Source: DASXHD01 sp036488725
GTDB taxonomy: Bacteria > Myxococcota_A > Polyangia > Polyangiales > Polyangiaceae
DNA: 64,000 bases
Assembly: GCA_036488725.1 (NCBI GenBank)
Contig: DASXHD010000057.1
Coordinates: forward strand, 1-64,000
Reading direction: 5' to 3'
How positions within the stretch are numbered: the stretch's first letter is position 1; the number at the start of each line of letters is the position of its first letter. The position numbers were made by a program, and so were the translations under genes. Positions 1-8,105 of the stretch are shown here, piece by piece. The notes beneath the pieces were generated by a model. That model saw only the letters and a list, made by a program, of their open reading frames with translations, made no database searches and was not told the DNA's origin.

Positions 1-244
1 GCCTGAACGAGGGTGCCGCGTTACAAATTTGCTCGCAGTCGGCCAGGACTACCGTTTCTCAGCTTTGCGTTTTGCAAGTCGCCCGGTGGGGCGAGACTCA
101 CTCGACTGCGTTTTTGCACCGGGAGTTTCGACCTCGACGCACTCGTGTGCCCTGCGGGGTTGCGTGGCGGTTCGCCTCGTGGAGCGCGGATGGTGGAGGA
201 TTCCGTCGCGTGTGCTTGCCGGGCCTGTGTTTCCCTTGTAGAAG
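1..244. other. Leader region upstream of fabG, no gene recognised
   Basis: Reading frame 1 meets a TGA stop at 4-6, so the end of an upstream gene could lie at the left edge; fabD often precedes fabG in fab clusters, but that is inference only. The remaining roughly 240 bases show no convincing coding sequence, tRNA or strong hairpin. It probably holds the promoter or leader of the fab operon, though I could not identify clear -35/-10 boxes. Confidence 0.3.
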
Positions 245-262
245 ATGCGCCCGCAAAGACGC

Positions 263-1009
263 ATGTTTCGACTCGACGGAAAAATCGCGCTCGTCACTGG
301 CGGCTCACGCGGCATCGGCCGCGCGTGTGCCGAGGCGCTTGCCGAGCAAGGCGCGACCGTCGTCGTCAACTACGTCAAAGGCGAAGCCGCCGCACGCGAG
401 GTCGCGGACGGCATCGTCGCGAAGGGCGGCAAGGCCGAAACCGCGGGCTTCGACGTCGCCAACACCGCGGCCACCGAAACCGCGCTCGACGGCGTGATCA
501 AAAAACACGGCAAGATCGACATCCTCATCGCCAACGCCGGCATCGCGATCGACGGCCTGCTCTTGCGCCTCAAAGACGAAGACCTCCAGCGCCTCTTCGA
601 AACCAACGTGCGAGGCGCGGTCACGTGCGCGCGCGTCGCGATGAAGAGCATGATGCGCAGCAAAGCCGGTCGCATCGTCTTCATGTCGTCGGTCATCGGC
701 GAGATGGGCAACATCGGCCAGACGGGCTACGCCATCACGAAGGCCGCGCTCCTCGGCGCCACCAAGTCGATCGCGCGCGAGTACGCGTCGCGCAACGTCA
801 CCGTCAACGCCATCGCTCCGGGCTTCATCGACACCGAGATGACCCAGTCGATGAACGACGAAATGAAAACCGCCGTCCTCGGGATGATCCCACTCGGCCG
901 CACCGGCACCGCTCGCGAAATCGCCGCCGCATGCGTTTACCTCGCGAGCGACGAAGCCGCTTACGTCACCGGGCAAGTCCTTCGGGTCAACGGTGGCATG
1001 TACGTTTGA
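263..1009 (+). CDS. fabG: 3-oxoacyl-ACP reductase FabG
   Basis: NADPH-dependent reduction of 3-oxoacyl-ACP in the type II fatty acid synthesis cycle, cytoplasmic. The short-chain dehydrogenase fold is clear: the nucleotide-binding motif VTGGSRGIGRA near the N-terminus, NAG at about 91-93, and the catalytic Ser (FMSS), Tyr156 and Lys160 (GYAITK). The last part carries the usual VNAIAPGFIDTEMT and NGGMYV tail. I chose ATG 263 because it gives 248 residues starting MFRLDGKIALVTGG, the family length; an in-frame ATG at 245 would add six residues. It heads the run acpP, fabF, nrdR, ribD. Confidence 0.95.
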   Translation: MFRLDGKIALVTGGSRGIGRACAEALAEQGATVVVNYVKGEAAAREVADGIVAKGGKAETAGFDVANTAATETALDGVIKKHGKIDILIANAGIAIDGLLLRLKDEDLQRLFETNVRGAVTCARVAMKSMMRSKAGRIVFMSSVIGEMGNIGQTGYAITKAALLGATKSIAREYASRNVTVNAIAPGFIDTEMTQSMNDEMKTAVLGMIPLGRTGTAREIAAACVYLASDEAAYVTGQVLRVNGGMYV

Positions 1010-1033
1010 ACAGGAACCTGATACGAGGCACGA

Positions 1034-1279
1034 ATGGCTCAGGACATCGCCAGCGAAGTCAAGCGCATCATCAAAGAGCAGCTCGACGTCGACGAAAAGG
1101 ACATCAAACCGGAGTCGACGTTCATCGACGACCTGGGCGCAGATTCGCTCGGTCTCGTCGAGCTCGTGCTCGCCTTCGAAGAGGCCTTCGAGATCGACAT
1201 CCCGGACGAGGACACGGAAAAGATCCGAACCGTCCAGGACGCGGTTGACTACATCGAGAAGAACGCCAAGAAAAAGTAG
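1034..1279 (+). CDS. acpP: Acyl carrier protein
   Basis: Carries growing acyl chains on a phosphopantetheine arm for the fatty acid synthase enzymes. It is 81 residues, acidic, and has the attachment motif LGADSLGLVEL with Ser38 as the modified residue (the more common motif is DSLD; here Gly follows Leu). Helices II and III with the acidic recognition surface follow (FEEAFEIDIPDEDTEKI). It lies 24 bases after fabG and 6 bases before fabF, consistent with one transcript. Confidence 0.97.
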   Translation: MAQDIASEVKRIIKEQLDVDEKDIKPESTFIDDLGADSLGLVELVLAFEEAFEIDIPDEDTEKIRTVQDAVDYIEKNAKKK

Positions 1280-1285
1280 TTCCCC

Positions 1286-2530
1286 ATGGAACGCGTCGTC
1301 ATCACCGGCATCGGGCTCGTCACACCCCTAGGCATCGGTCGTGACGAGACCTGGCAGGCTCTTCTTTCGGGCAAGAGCGGCATCGCGCTCATCACGCTGT
1401 TCGACACCACGCTTTTCCGCGTGAAGATCGCCGGCGAGGTGAAGAGCTGGGATCCGCTCCGCTTCATCGAGAAGAAGAAGCTCAAGGAGATGGATCGCTT
1501 CATCGAGCTCGCGCTCGGCGCGGCGAAGATGGCGATCCAAGACTCCGGGCTCGAGCTTCCGGGCGACGAGGACAAGAATCGCGCGGGCTGCTTCATCGGC
1601 TCGGGCATCGGCGGCCTCGCCACGCTCGAGCGCGCGAAGCAGACGCAGCTCGAGAAAGGTCCGGGACGGATTTCGCCGTACTCGATCCCCGGGCTCATCT
1701 CGAACATGGCCGCGGGCCAAGTCTCGATGGCGCATGGCCTCCGCGGTCCGTCGTATTGCAACACCAGCGCGTGCTCGAGCGGCGCGCACGCGCTCGGCGA
1801 AGCAGCCGAGTGGATTCGCCGCGGCAAGTGCGACGTCATGGTCGCCGGCGGCGCCGAAGCGACGGTCACGCCGGTCGGCGTCGGCAGCTTCGAAGCGATG
1901 ATGGCGCTCAGCAAGCGCAACGACGCGCCCGAAAAAGCATCGCGTCCCTGGGACAAAGGCCGAGACGGCTTCGTCTGCGGCGAAGGCTCGGGCGTCGTCG
2001 TGCTCGAGTCGCTCACGCGCGCCAAGAAACGCGGCGCGAAGATTTACGCGGAAATCACGGGCTACGGCGCATCGAGCGACGCGCATCACCTGACGCAACC
2101 GGCGCCGAACGGCGAAGGCGCGCAGCGTTCGATGCGCATGGCGCTCGCCGACGCCGGCATCAACCCGGAGCAGGTCGACTACGTCAACGCGCACGGCACG
2201 TCGACCCCGGTCGGCGACGTGGAAGAGACGCGCGCCATCGAAGGCGTCTTCGGCGAGCACGCGCGCAGCAAGAAGCTTTGGGTCAGCTCGACCAAATCGA
2301 TGACCGGTCATCTCCTCGGCGCGGCCGGTGCGCTCGAGAGCGCGATCTGCGCGCTCGCGATCCACGACGGAAAAATCCCGCCGACGATCAACCTCGACGA
2401 CCCCGACCCGAGCTGCGCGCTCGACTACGTTCCCCACGAGGCGCGCGAGCGCAAGCTGACTCACGTCGTCAACAACTCGTTCGGCTTCGGCGGGACGAAC
2501 TGTTCGCTGGTGCTCTCCCGCTTCGAATGA
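1286..2530 (+). CDS. fabF: 3-oxoacyl-ACP synthase II (FabF)
   Basis: Condenses malonyl-ACP with acyl-ACP in chain elongation. The 414-residue thiolase-fold protein has the nucleophile Cys163 (NTSACSSGAHA), His303 (NAHGTSTPVGD) and His342 (KSMTGHLLGAAG), giving the Cys-His-His triad of KAS I/II enzymes rather than the Cys-His-Asn of FabH. The C-terminal NNSFGFGGTN loop is intact. Its stop overlaps the nrdR start (ATGA), so the two are probably translationally coupled. Confidence 0.97.
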   Translation: MERVVITGIGLVTPLGIGRDETWQALLSGKSGIALITLFDTTLFRVKIAGEVKSWDPLRFIEKKKLKEMDRFIELALGAAKMAIQDSGLELPGDEDKNRAGCFIGSGIGGLATLERAKQTQLEKGPGRISPYSIPGLISNMAAGQVSMAHGLRGPSYCNTSACSSGAHALGEAAEWIRRGKCDVMVAGGAEATVTPVGVGSFEAMMALSKRNDAPEKASRPWDKGRDGFVCGEGSGVVVLESLTRAKKRGAKIYAEITGYGASSDAHHLTQPAPNGEGAQRSMRMALADAGINPEQVDYVNAHGTSTPVGDVEETRAIEGVFGEHARSKKLWVSSTKSMTGHLLGAAGALESAICALAIHDGKIPPTINLDDPDPSCALDYVPHEARERKLTHVVNNSFGFGGTNCSLVLSRFE

Positions 2531-2991
2531 AGTGCCCGTTCTGCTCCCACTTGGAGAGCAAGGTGATCGACTCGCGGCTCGGCGCCGCGGGTGACGTCAC
2601 GAGACGGCGGCGCGAATGCGAGAAGTGCGCGCGCCGCTTCACGACCTACGAGCGCGTCGAGGACGTCCTGCCGCTCGTCGTGAAGAAGGACATGCGACGC
2701 GAGCCATTCGATCGCCAGAAGCTCCTCGGCGGGATTCGCAAAGCGTGCGACAAGCGCGCGATCAGCCGCGAGCGTATCGAGCAAACCGTCGACTCGATCG
2801 AGCAAGAGCTCATGGAGAGCGGCGAGCGCGAAGTTTCGGCCGATTTGCTCGGCGAAAAAGTCATGGTGCGTTTGCGCGAGCTCGACGAGGTCGCGTACGT
2901 GCGCTTCGCGAGCGTGTATCGTTCGTTCCGCGACATCGCCGAGTTCCAAAAAGAGCTCGACCGCATCAAGAGTGACAAGCCGCCGTCATGA
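2527..2991 (+). CDS. nrdR: Transcriptional repressor NrdR
   Basis: NrdR is an ATP/dATP-sensing zinc-ribbon repressor of ribonucleotide reductase genes. The 154-residue protein begins MKCPFC and has four zinc-ligand cysteines (Cys3, Cys6, Cys31, Cys34; ECEKC), followed by the ATP-cone domain from about residue 47 (VVKKDMRREPFDRQKLLGGI). The start ATG 2527 overlaps the fabF stop and the TGA stop overlaps the ribD start, both by ATGA. The nrdR-ribD neighbourhood is common in bacteria. No ribonucleotide reductase gene is in the window. Confidence 0.95.
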   Translation: MKCPFCSHLESKVIDSRLGAAGDVTRRRRECEKCARRFTTYERVEDVLPLVVKKDMRREPFDRQKLLGGIRKACDKRAISRERIEQTVDSIEQELMESGEREVSADLLGEKVMVRLRELDEVAYVRFASVYRSFRDIAEFQKELDRIKSDKPPS

Positions 2992-4124
2992 CTCGAGGCA
3001 AGACAGACGATGCTGCGAAGTCCCCGAAGGGGGACGACGATTTCATGGCGCGCGCCGCGGTGCTCGCGCGCGGCGGGCACCCGTCTCCGAATCCGCACGT
3101 CGGCGCCGTCGTCGTGAAAAACGGCGAGATCGTCGGCGAAGGTTTCCACGAGCGCGCCGGCCTCGACCACGCCGAGGCGGTCGCCATCGCGGCGGCAAAG
3201 GGAAAGACGAAAGGCGCGACCCTCTACGTGACGCTCGAGCCGTGCAATCACGTCGGCCGCACGCCGCCGTGCACCGAAGCGATCGTCAAGGCCGGCATCA
3301 CGCGCGTCGTCGTCGGCACCGACGATCCGAACCCGCACGTCGAGGGCGGCGGCAACGACAAGCTCCGCGCGGCCGGCGTCGAGATCGTCAGCGGCATTCG
3401 CAAAGACGAGTGCGAGGCGATCATCGCGCCGTGGAAAAAGTTCGTCACCAAGGGCCTTCCCTACGTGACGCTCAAGCTCGCGCTCTCGCTCGACGGGCGC
3501 ATCGCGACGCGCACCGGCCAATCGCGCTGGATCACGGGCCCCGATTCGCGCGCGCGCGTCCACGCCCTCCGCGCCGCGGCGGACGCGGTCGCCATCGGCA
3601 TCGGCACCGTGCTCTCGGACGATCCGCGCCTCACGGTGCGCGACATCCCCGGCACGTCACCCACGCGCATCGTCTTCGACACGCAGCTCCGCACGCCGCT
3701 CGCCTCGCGGCTCGTTCAAACCGCGCGCGACACGCCGACGATCATCCTCGCTTCACCGGACGCGCCGAACGATCTCGAGCAGGAGCTGGTCGCGCACGGC
3801 GTCGACGTCATGCGCGCGCCGGTCACGGCCGAGGGCCGCATCGACGCAAACGCGGCGATGATCGCCATCGCGCAGCGCGGCATCGTCTGGCTCATGATCG
3901 AAGGCGGCGCCGAGCTCGCCGGGAGTGTGCTCGCGGCGCGCCTCGTGGACGAGCTCCACGCGTTCATCGCGCCGATTCTGCTGGGCCCGCGCGGCCGCCC
4001 CGGCGCGGTCGACTGGGCCGGCCCCGACGCGCCGACTCAGGCGCCGCGCATCGAAAACCCGACCTGGGAGGTCACCGGCAACGACGCCCACGTCTTTGGC
4101 CGGCTGGTTTACCCGGAAGAATGA
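2988..4124 (+). CDS. ribD: Bifunctional riboflavin biosynthesis deaminase/reductase RibD
   Basis: Performs two early riboflavin steps: deamination of the pyrimidine from GTP and reduction of the ribosyl side chain. The N-terminal deaminase has the zinc site His61-Ala-Glu63 (HAEAVAIAAA), Cys86 (TLEPCNH) and Cys95 (TPPCTEA). The C-terminal reductase domain, from about 160, has KLALSLDGRIATRTGQSRW and AVAIGIGTVLSDDP. The 378-residue length is standard for the fused enzyme. It overlaps nrdR by ATGA; other rib genes are not in the window, and I see no FMN riboswitch ahead of it. Confidence 0.95.
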   Translation: MTRGKTDDAAKSPKGDDDFMARAAVLARGGHPSPNPHVGAVVVKNGEIVGEGFHERAGLDHAEAVAIAAAKGKTKGATLYVTLEPCNHVGRTPPCTEAIVKAGITRVVVGTDDPNPHVEGGGNDKLRAAGVEIVSGIRKDECEAIIAPWKKFVTKGLPYVTLKLALSLDGRIATRTGQSRWITGPDSRARVHALRAAADAVAIGIGTVLSDDPRLTVRDIPGTSPTRIVFDTQLRTPLASRLVQTARDTPTIILASPDAPNDLEQELVAHGVDVMRAPVTAEGRIDANAAMIAIAQRGIVWLMIEGGAELAGSVLAARLVDELHAFIAPILLGPRGRPGAVDWAGPDAPTQAPRIENPTWEVTGNDAHVFGRLVYPEE

Positions 4125-4139
4125 GTTAGATTCTAGGTC

Positions 4140-4655
4140 GTGATCCGCACGATTCTCCACTACCCGGACGCGCGCCTTCGCGAGAAGGGCAAGCGCATCG
4201 ACGTCGTCACGGACGAGGTGAAGGCGCTCGTCGACGACATGGCCGAGACGATGTACGCGGCGCCCGGCGTCGGCCTCGCGGCGACGCAAATCGGAGAAGC
4301 GGTTCAAATCTTCGTCGTCGACACGGCAGAGGAAGGCGCGCCGAGCGATTTCCGCGTCTTCATCAACCCCGAGATCCTCGAGCGCACCGGCGAGCTCACC
4401 TGGAGCGAAGGCTGCCTCAGCTTCCCGGGCGTGAACGAAGAGATCGACCGCGCCGCCCACGTGCGCGTGCGCGCGCAAGACCGAAGCGGAAAGACGTTCG
4501 AGCTCGAAGCCGAGGGACTGCTCGCGGTCGCGATCCAGCACGAGTACGACCACCTCCAGGGCGTCCTCATGATCGATCACATGGGCCCGCTGAAGAAGCG
4601 GATGACCCACCGCAAGATGGTCAAACGCGCCGAAGACTCGGCGACCGCAGATTGA
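4140..4655 (+). CDS. def: Peptide deformylase
   Basis: Removes the formyl group from nascent N-terminal methionine. All three family motifs are present: GVGLAATQ (43-50), EGCLSFPG with metal ligand Cys92, and QHEYDHLQG with His134 and His138 as ligands and Glu135 as the catalytic residue. It is 171 residues, GTG start, 15 bases after ribD. Its TGA stop overlaps the TTG start of the next gene, suggesting coupled translation. Confidence 0.96.
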   Translation: MIRTILHYPDARLREKGKRIDVVTDEVKALVDDMAETMYAAPGVGLAATQIGEAVQIFVVDTAEEGAPSDFRVFINPEILERTGELTWSEGCLSFPGVNEEIDRAAHVRVRAQDRSGKTFELEAEGLLAVAIQHEYDHLQGVLMIDHMGPLKKRMTHRKMVKRAEDSATAD

Positions 4656-5416
4656 GCGCGTTCTACACGCGCGACGGCGAGCGCTTCGTCGCGACGCCGG
4701 CGACCGTCGGTCCGTGGGATCCCAAGCTGCAGCACGGGAGCCCGGTCGCTTCGCTCCTCGCGACGCGCTTGTCCGGGGCCTCGGAGCTTCGCGTCGCGCA
4801 CTTCACGATGGATTTTCTCGGCCCGGTGCCGGTCGCGACACTCGACGTCACGACGTCGCTCGATCGACCCGGGAAGAAAATCGAGCTCCGCTCCGCCGTC
4901 GCGTCGGTCGACGGAAAGCCGCGCGTTCGAGCGTCAGCGTGGCTCGTCTCGACGACCGAAGGCCGCGCGCGCGACGCGCGAATCGACGAGCCCGTTCCGC
5001 CCATCCCCGAGACCGCGACGTCGACTTACTTCGAAGCGGTTCCGCGATTCGGTTACGGCGACGCGCTCGAGTGGCGCTTCGCCGAGGGTCACTTCGCCGA
5101 GCTCGGCCCCGCGGCCGTGTGGACCAAGCTCCGCGTCGCCATCGTCGACGGCGAAGCGCCGACGCAGCTCGCGCGCGTCCTCGCGATGATCGATTCGGCC
5201 AACGGCATCAGTGCCGAGCTCGACGTGCGGCAGTTCCTCTTCGTTCCGGTAAACCTCACCGTGTCGCTCATGCGCATGCCCGAAGGCGAGTGGGTCGGCA
5301 TGCGCGCCGAAACCCAAATCGCGAGCGGCGGCGTCGGCACGACCCGCGCACGAATCTTCGACACGCGCGGCACGATCGGTCACGCGCTGCAAACGCTCTA
5401 CGTCGAAGCGCGCTAA
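4652..5416 (+). CDS. Thioesterase-like (TesB-type double hotdog) protein
   Basis: A 254-residue protein whose pattern fits the thioesterase-like superfamily (4HBT_3/TesB type): an N-terminal hotdog half with LQHGSPVASLLATRL and VAHFTMDFLGPVP, and a C-terminal half with the DSANGISAELD and VNLTVSLMRMPEGEWVG pattern. A role in hydrolysing acyl-CoA or acyl-ACP is likely from family membership; substrate is unknown. The start is TTG 4652, overlapping the def stop. It converges on the FHA gene with stops sharing CTAA, an overlap of four bases. Confidence 0.7.
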   Translation: MSAFYTRDGERFVATPATVGPWDPKLQHGSPVASLLATRLSGASELRVAHFTMDFLGPVPVATLDVTTSLDRPGKKIELRSAVASVDGKPRVRASAWLVSTTEGRARDARIDEPVPPIPETATSTYFEAVPRFGYGDALEWRFAEGHFAELGPAAVWTKLRVAIVDGEAPTQLARVLAMIDSANGISAELDVRQFLFVPVNLTVSLMRMPEGEWVGMRAETQIASGGVGTTRARIFDTRGTIGHALQTLYVEAR

Positions 5417-7659
5417 CGCGTTTTCTTGAACAGGTTGGTGTCGACGCGGACGCCGCGCATCGCGAACTCGTTGACGACGCGAGGCACGACCCCGGTCGCC
5501 GCGTGGCTCTCGCCGCCGGCGCCATCGGACGCGACGAAGATGTCGCGCGAAACGATGCCCTTCGGATCCGCGCCGGCGAGCTCCGCCACGCGCGCGACGC
5601 GGTGACGGCCGTCGGGCAGCATGTGAATCTCGACGGCGATGTCGAACGCCTCGCCGAGTAGCTCGCGCGCGGCGTCGCTCGCGAGCCCGGGCCGCGCCAT
5701 CATGAGCTGTCCGCTCAAACGCGAGAGACCCTGACGAAGCGACGGCGCGTTGACGGCGGCGATCACGCCCTCCGCGCCTTCGCCGATCGCTTCGAGCACC
5801 GCGACCGCGAGCGCGCCGCCCATGCTCGACGCGACGAGACGCTCGGGGCGCATGCGCGCCGCGGCGCGAATCTGCGCGTCGGCGTTCATGCCCGTCGACG
5901 GCGCGAGCCGCAGCACCTGACCATTCGAGATGCCGAACTCTTCTTCGTCTTGCAGCACCGCGACGCGATCGCCCGGCGTGCCCGCAGCGACGAGCGCGCC
6001 GACGAACATCGACGAAGCGCTCGGCGTCGAGCCGCACACGAGAATGTTCGCGCGCGCTTGCAAGCAGCCCTCGATGAAGGTCGCCATCGCGCGCGACACC
6101 GCCGACAGACGCACGAAATCCTCGAGCGACATCTCGACCTTGCGCCGCTTGCGCACGACGACCGCGTTGGCCGCCGAAGCCGGCGGACGGAACGCGAGCA
6201 TGTGCGCGCCCTTCGCGACGCGCCGATCGATGAACGCTTCGTCCGGCCGAACCGGCTGACCCGAGGTCGCCGCGAGGCGCTCGATTGCGCGCCCCAGCGC
6301 CGCATCGCTCGTGTAGCTCGCCTCGGCGAGCACGACCGCGCCCGCGCGAACCGCGACGAGCTGATCGTGTCGCAGACAATAAATCTCCGCGACCTCGTCG
6401 TCCTCGAGCAGCGGCCCGATGCCGCCGAGCCCGGTGAGCTCGCGCATCGCGTCGGCCTTGACCGCTTCGATGTCGACGCCGTCGGGCACTTCGCCGCCGT
6501 CCTTCATCGACTTCGCATTTTCGTTCGTGAGCTTCTCGATGCGCGAGACGACGTCGGGCGGCATCTGCGCGCCGCGAACGATCGACGCGTCGCCGAGCGC
6601 CTCGACGACGTTGTCGACGAGCGACCCGAGCGCGAGCCTGCGACCCGCTTGAGCCGGAGTCTCACGCGGCGGAAGCCGAGAAGGCGCCGACGCGGGCTGC
6701 GAGGTGCGCGCCGGCGGCGCCGGCTGCGGCGGCATCGACGGCGGACGCTGGAGCTGCACTTGCGGTGCGGCGGGCGAAGCGTTCGCGACGGGCGACTGCC
6801 CCATCGCGAGCGTCCCGCGCAAGCCCGCGCTGCCGAGCGTCGGAACGCGCGGCGGCGCCGGCACGCGCGCGCCAGCTTGCTGCGCGCTCTGCTGCTGGCC
6901 CGCGTCCGACTCGTCCGGATCGCGCTCGAGCGGATAATGGCTCACGCCTTGCGACTCGCCCGCGCGCGGCGGCTGTTGCTGCTGCTGCTGCATCGGGAAC
7001 GGCTGCGGCTGTTGCGGAAGGGGCGGCATCCCGCCCGGAAATCGCTGCGGCTGCATCGGCACGCCCGGCGTCGCCATCTGCCCGATCTGACCTGCTTGCG
7101 GAAGCGGCGGCATGCCCACCGGCATCGGCGGCGGCGGCGCGGGCGACGTCATCATCGGCTGCGGCGCAATCGGCGCGATGACCGGCGGCCCGAGCGGCGT
7201 CCCAGTCGGCGCGACCGGCATCGGCGCCGGCGGCATCGGCGCCGCCCCTTGCTGGGCAAAACCCTGCTGCGGCGGCGGCGCGAAACCTTGCTGCGGCGCC
7301 ATCATCGGCTGCTGCTGCGGCATGCCCGCTTGATCCGGCGGCGGCGGCTCGGCTTCGGTCCCCGCGGCCGCGCCTCCGTCGATCCGCAAAATGAAATCGC
7401 CGATGTAAATCTTGTCGCCCTCGCGCACGATCGTCGCTTGCGCGATCTTCCGGCCGTTGACGTACGTGCCGTTCGTGCTCTTGAGGTCGGTGACGATGAA
7501 GCGCCCGTCGCGATAGAGAAGCCGCGCGTGATGTTTGGAGACGTTCCCCTTCGGGAGCATCAGGTCGTTACCCTGCACGCGCCCGACGTTGATCTCGTTC
7601 TTGTCGAACGTCTCCCTCCGCTCGGCTCCCCCTTTCTCGCTGATGACGATCGTGAACAT
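5413..7659 (-). CDS. FHA domain protein fused to a degenerate CpaF-like secretion ATPase
   Basis: Three parts are visible in 748 residues. Residues 1-93 are an FHA phosphothreonine-binding domain (VGRVQGNDLMLPKGNVSKHH, DLKSTNGTYVNG). Residues 100-345 are a low-complexity Pro/Gln/Met-rich linker. From about 345 to the end it follows CpaF-type (type II/IV secretion) ATPases: LGGIGPLLEDDEVAEIYC, SGQPVRPDEAFIDRRV, a core beginning ARANILVCG, then RMRPERLVA and LRQGLSRLSGQL. The P-loop is GSTPSASS (543-550) without the GKT/S signature, the Walker-B/glutamate stretch reads ASSMGG, and the conserved His of TIHANS is Asn (AAVNAPS). ATP hydrolysis is therefore unlikely and a phospho-dependent scaffold is inferred. 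No other Tad or type IV pilus gene is nearby. Confidence 0.85.
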   Translation of the reverse strand: MFTIVISEKGGAERRETFDKNEINVGRVQGNDLMLPKGNVSKHHARLLYRDGRFIVTDLKSTNGTYVNGRKIAQATIVREGDKIYIGDFILRIDGGAAAGTEAEPPPPDQAGMPQQQPMMAPQQGFAPPPQQGFAQQGAAPMPPAPMPVAPTGTPLGPPVIAPIAPQPMMTSPAPPPPMPVGMPPLPQAGQIGQMATPGVPMQPQRFPGGMPPLPQQPQPFPMQQQQQQPPRAGESQGVSHYPLERDPDESDAGQQQSAQQAGARVPAPPRVPTLGSAGLRGTLAMGQSPVANASPAAPQVQLQRPPSMPPQPAPPARTSQPASAPSRLPPRETPAQAGRRLALGSLVDNVVEALGDASIVRGAQMPPDVVSRIEKLTNENAKSMKDGGEVPDGVDIEAVKADAMRELTGLGGIGPLLEDDEVAEIYCLRHDQLVAVRAGAVVLAEASYTSDAALGRAIERLAATSGQPVRPDEAFIDRRVAKGAHMLAFRPPASAANAVVVRKRRKVEMSLEDFVRLSAVSRAMATFIEGCLQARANILVCGSTPSASSMFVGALVAAGTPGDRVAVLQDEEEFGISNGQVLRLAPSTGMNADAQIRAAARMRPERLVASSMGGALAVAVLEAIGEGAEGVIAAVNAPSLRQGLSRLSGQLMMARPGLASDAARELLGEAFDIAVEIHMLPDGRHRVARVAELAGADPKGIVSRDIFVASDGAGGESHAATGVVPRVVNEFAMRGVRVDTNLFKKTR

Positions 7660-7755
7660 GCACCCTCATGCTCGCTCGAGGCGAGCCGGTGGACGATTCA
7701 CGCGCGATTGTGAAGGGCTTCTCGGCGCAGTGTCAATGTAACTGCGATCTTTTAC

Positions 7756-7941
7756 TCATCCGCGCTTCGCGCGGACATCCGAAGCGACCATTCCGAGCAG
7801 TTCGCTCGCGATCGCGAGGACCGCCTGCTCGTCGTACCCATTGGCGCGCAGCTCCTTGTAGATGCTCTTCGCGAGAATCTGGTGCGTGCGCGGATCGCGA
7901 CTGCTGCTGGGCTCGAGGCTCGTAGGGATGCTCATCGCCAT
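7756..7941 (-). CDS. Small conserved-looking protein of unknown function
   Basis: A 61-residue protein starting MAMSIPTSLEP (an alternative ATG is two codons later). The body, RTHQILAKSIYKELRANGYD followed by QAVLAIASELLGMVASDV, is a regular amphipathic helix pair with no signal peptide or membrane segment. Codon use matches neighbours, and the helical region looks constrained. It sits 96 bases upstream of the FHA/CpaF-like gene on the same strand, so they may share a transcript. I do not recognise a function. Confidence 0.6.
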   Translation of the reverse strand: MAMSIPTSLEPSSSRDPRTHQILAKSIYKELRANGYDEQAVLAIASELLGMVASDVRAKRG

Positions 7942-7989
7942 CGGTGTGCCCTGCCTCGTACAACATACATGCCACGCTGTCACACGCGA

Positions 7990-8003
7990 AAAACCCGGGT
8001 TTT
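7990..8003. promoter_or_regulatory. 14-bp perfect palindrome in divergent intergenic region
   Basis: The sequence AAAACCCGGGTTTT reads identically on both strands. It lies in the 164-base gap between the divergent genes starting at 7941 (-) and 8106 (+), where a dimeric repressor operator would be expected. Function is inferred from position and symmetry only. Confidence 0.35.
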
Positions 8004-8105
8004 ACGGGTGATCGTGCGTAAGCGCGTTTCCAATCTCCGCGCGAGACGCGTAGGCGCGTTCGCGCTTCGAACCGTCCGCGAAGATTGTAGTAGGGTCTCG
8101 CGCGA

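Noticed and set aside
6960..6995. GCTGCTGC-type triplet repeat
   Set aside because: It simply encodes a poly-Gln part of the FHA protein linker on the minus strand; not a regulatory repeat.
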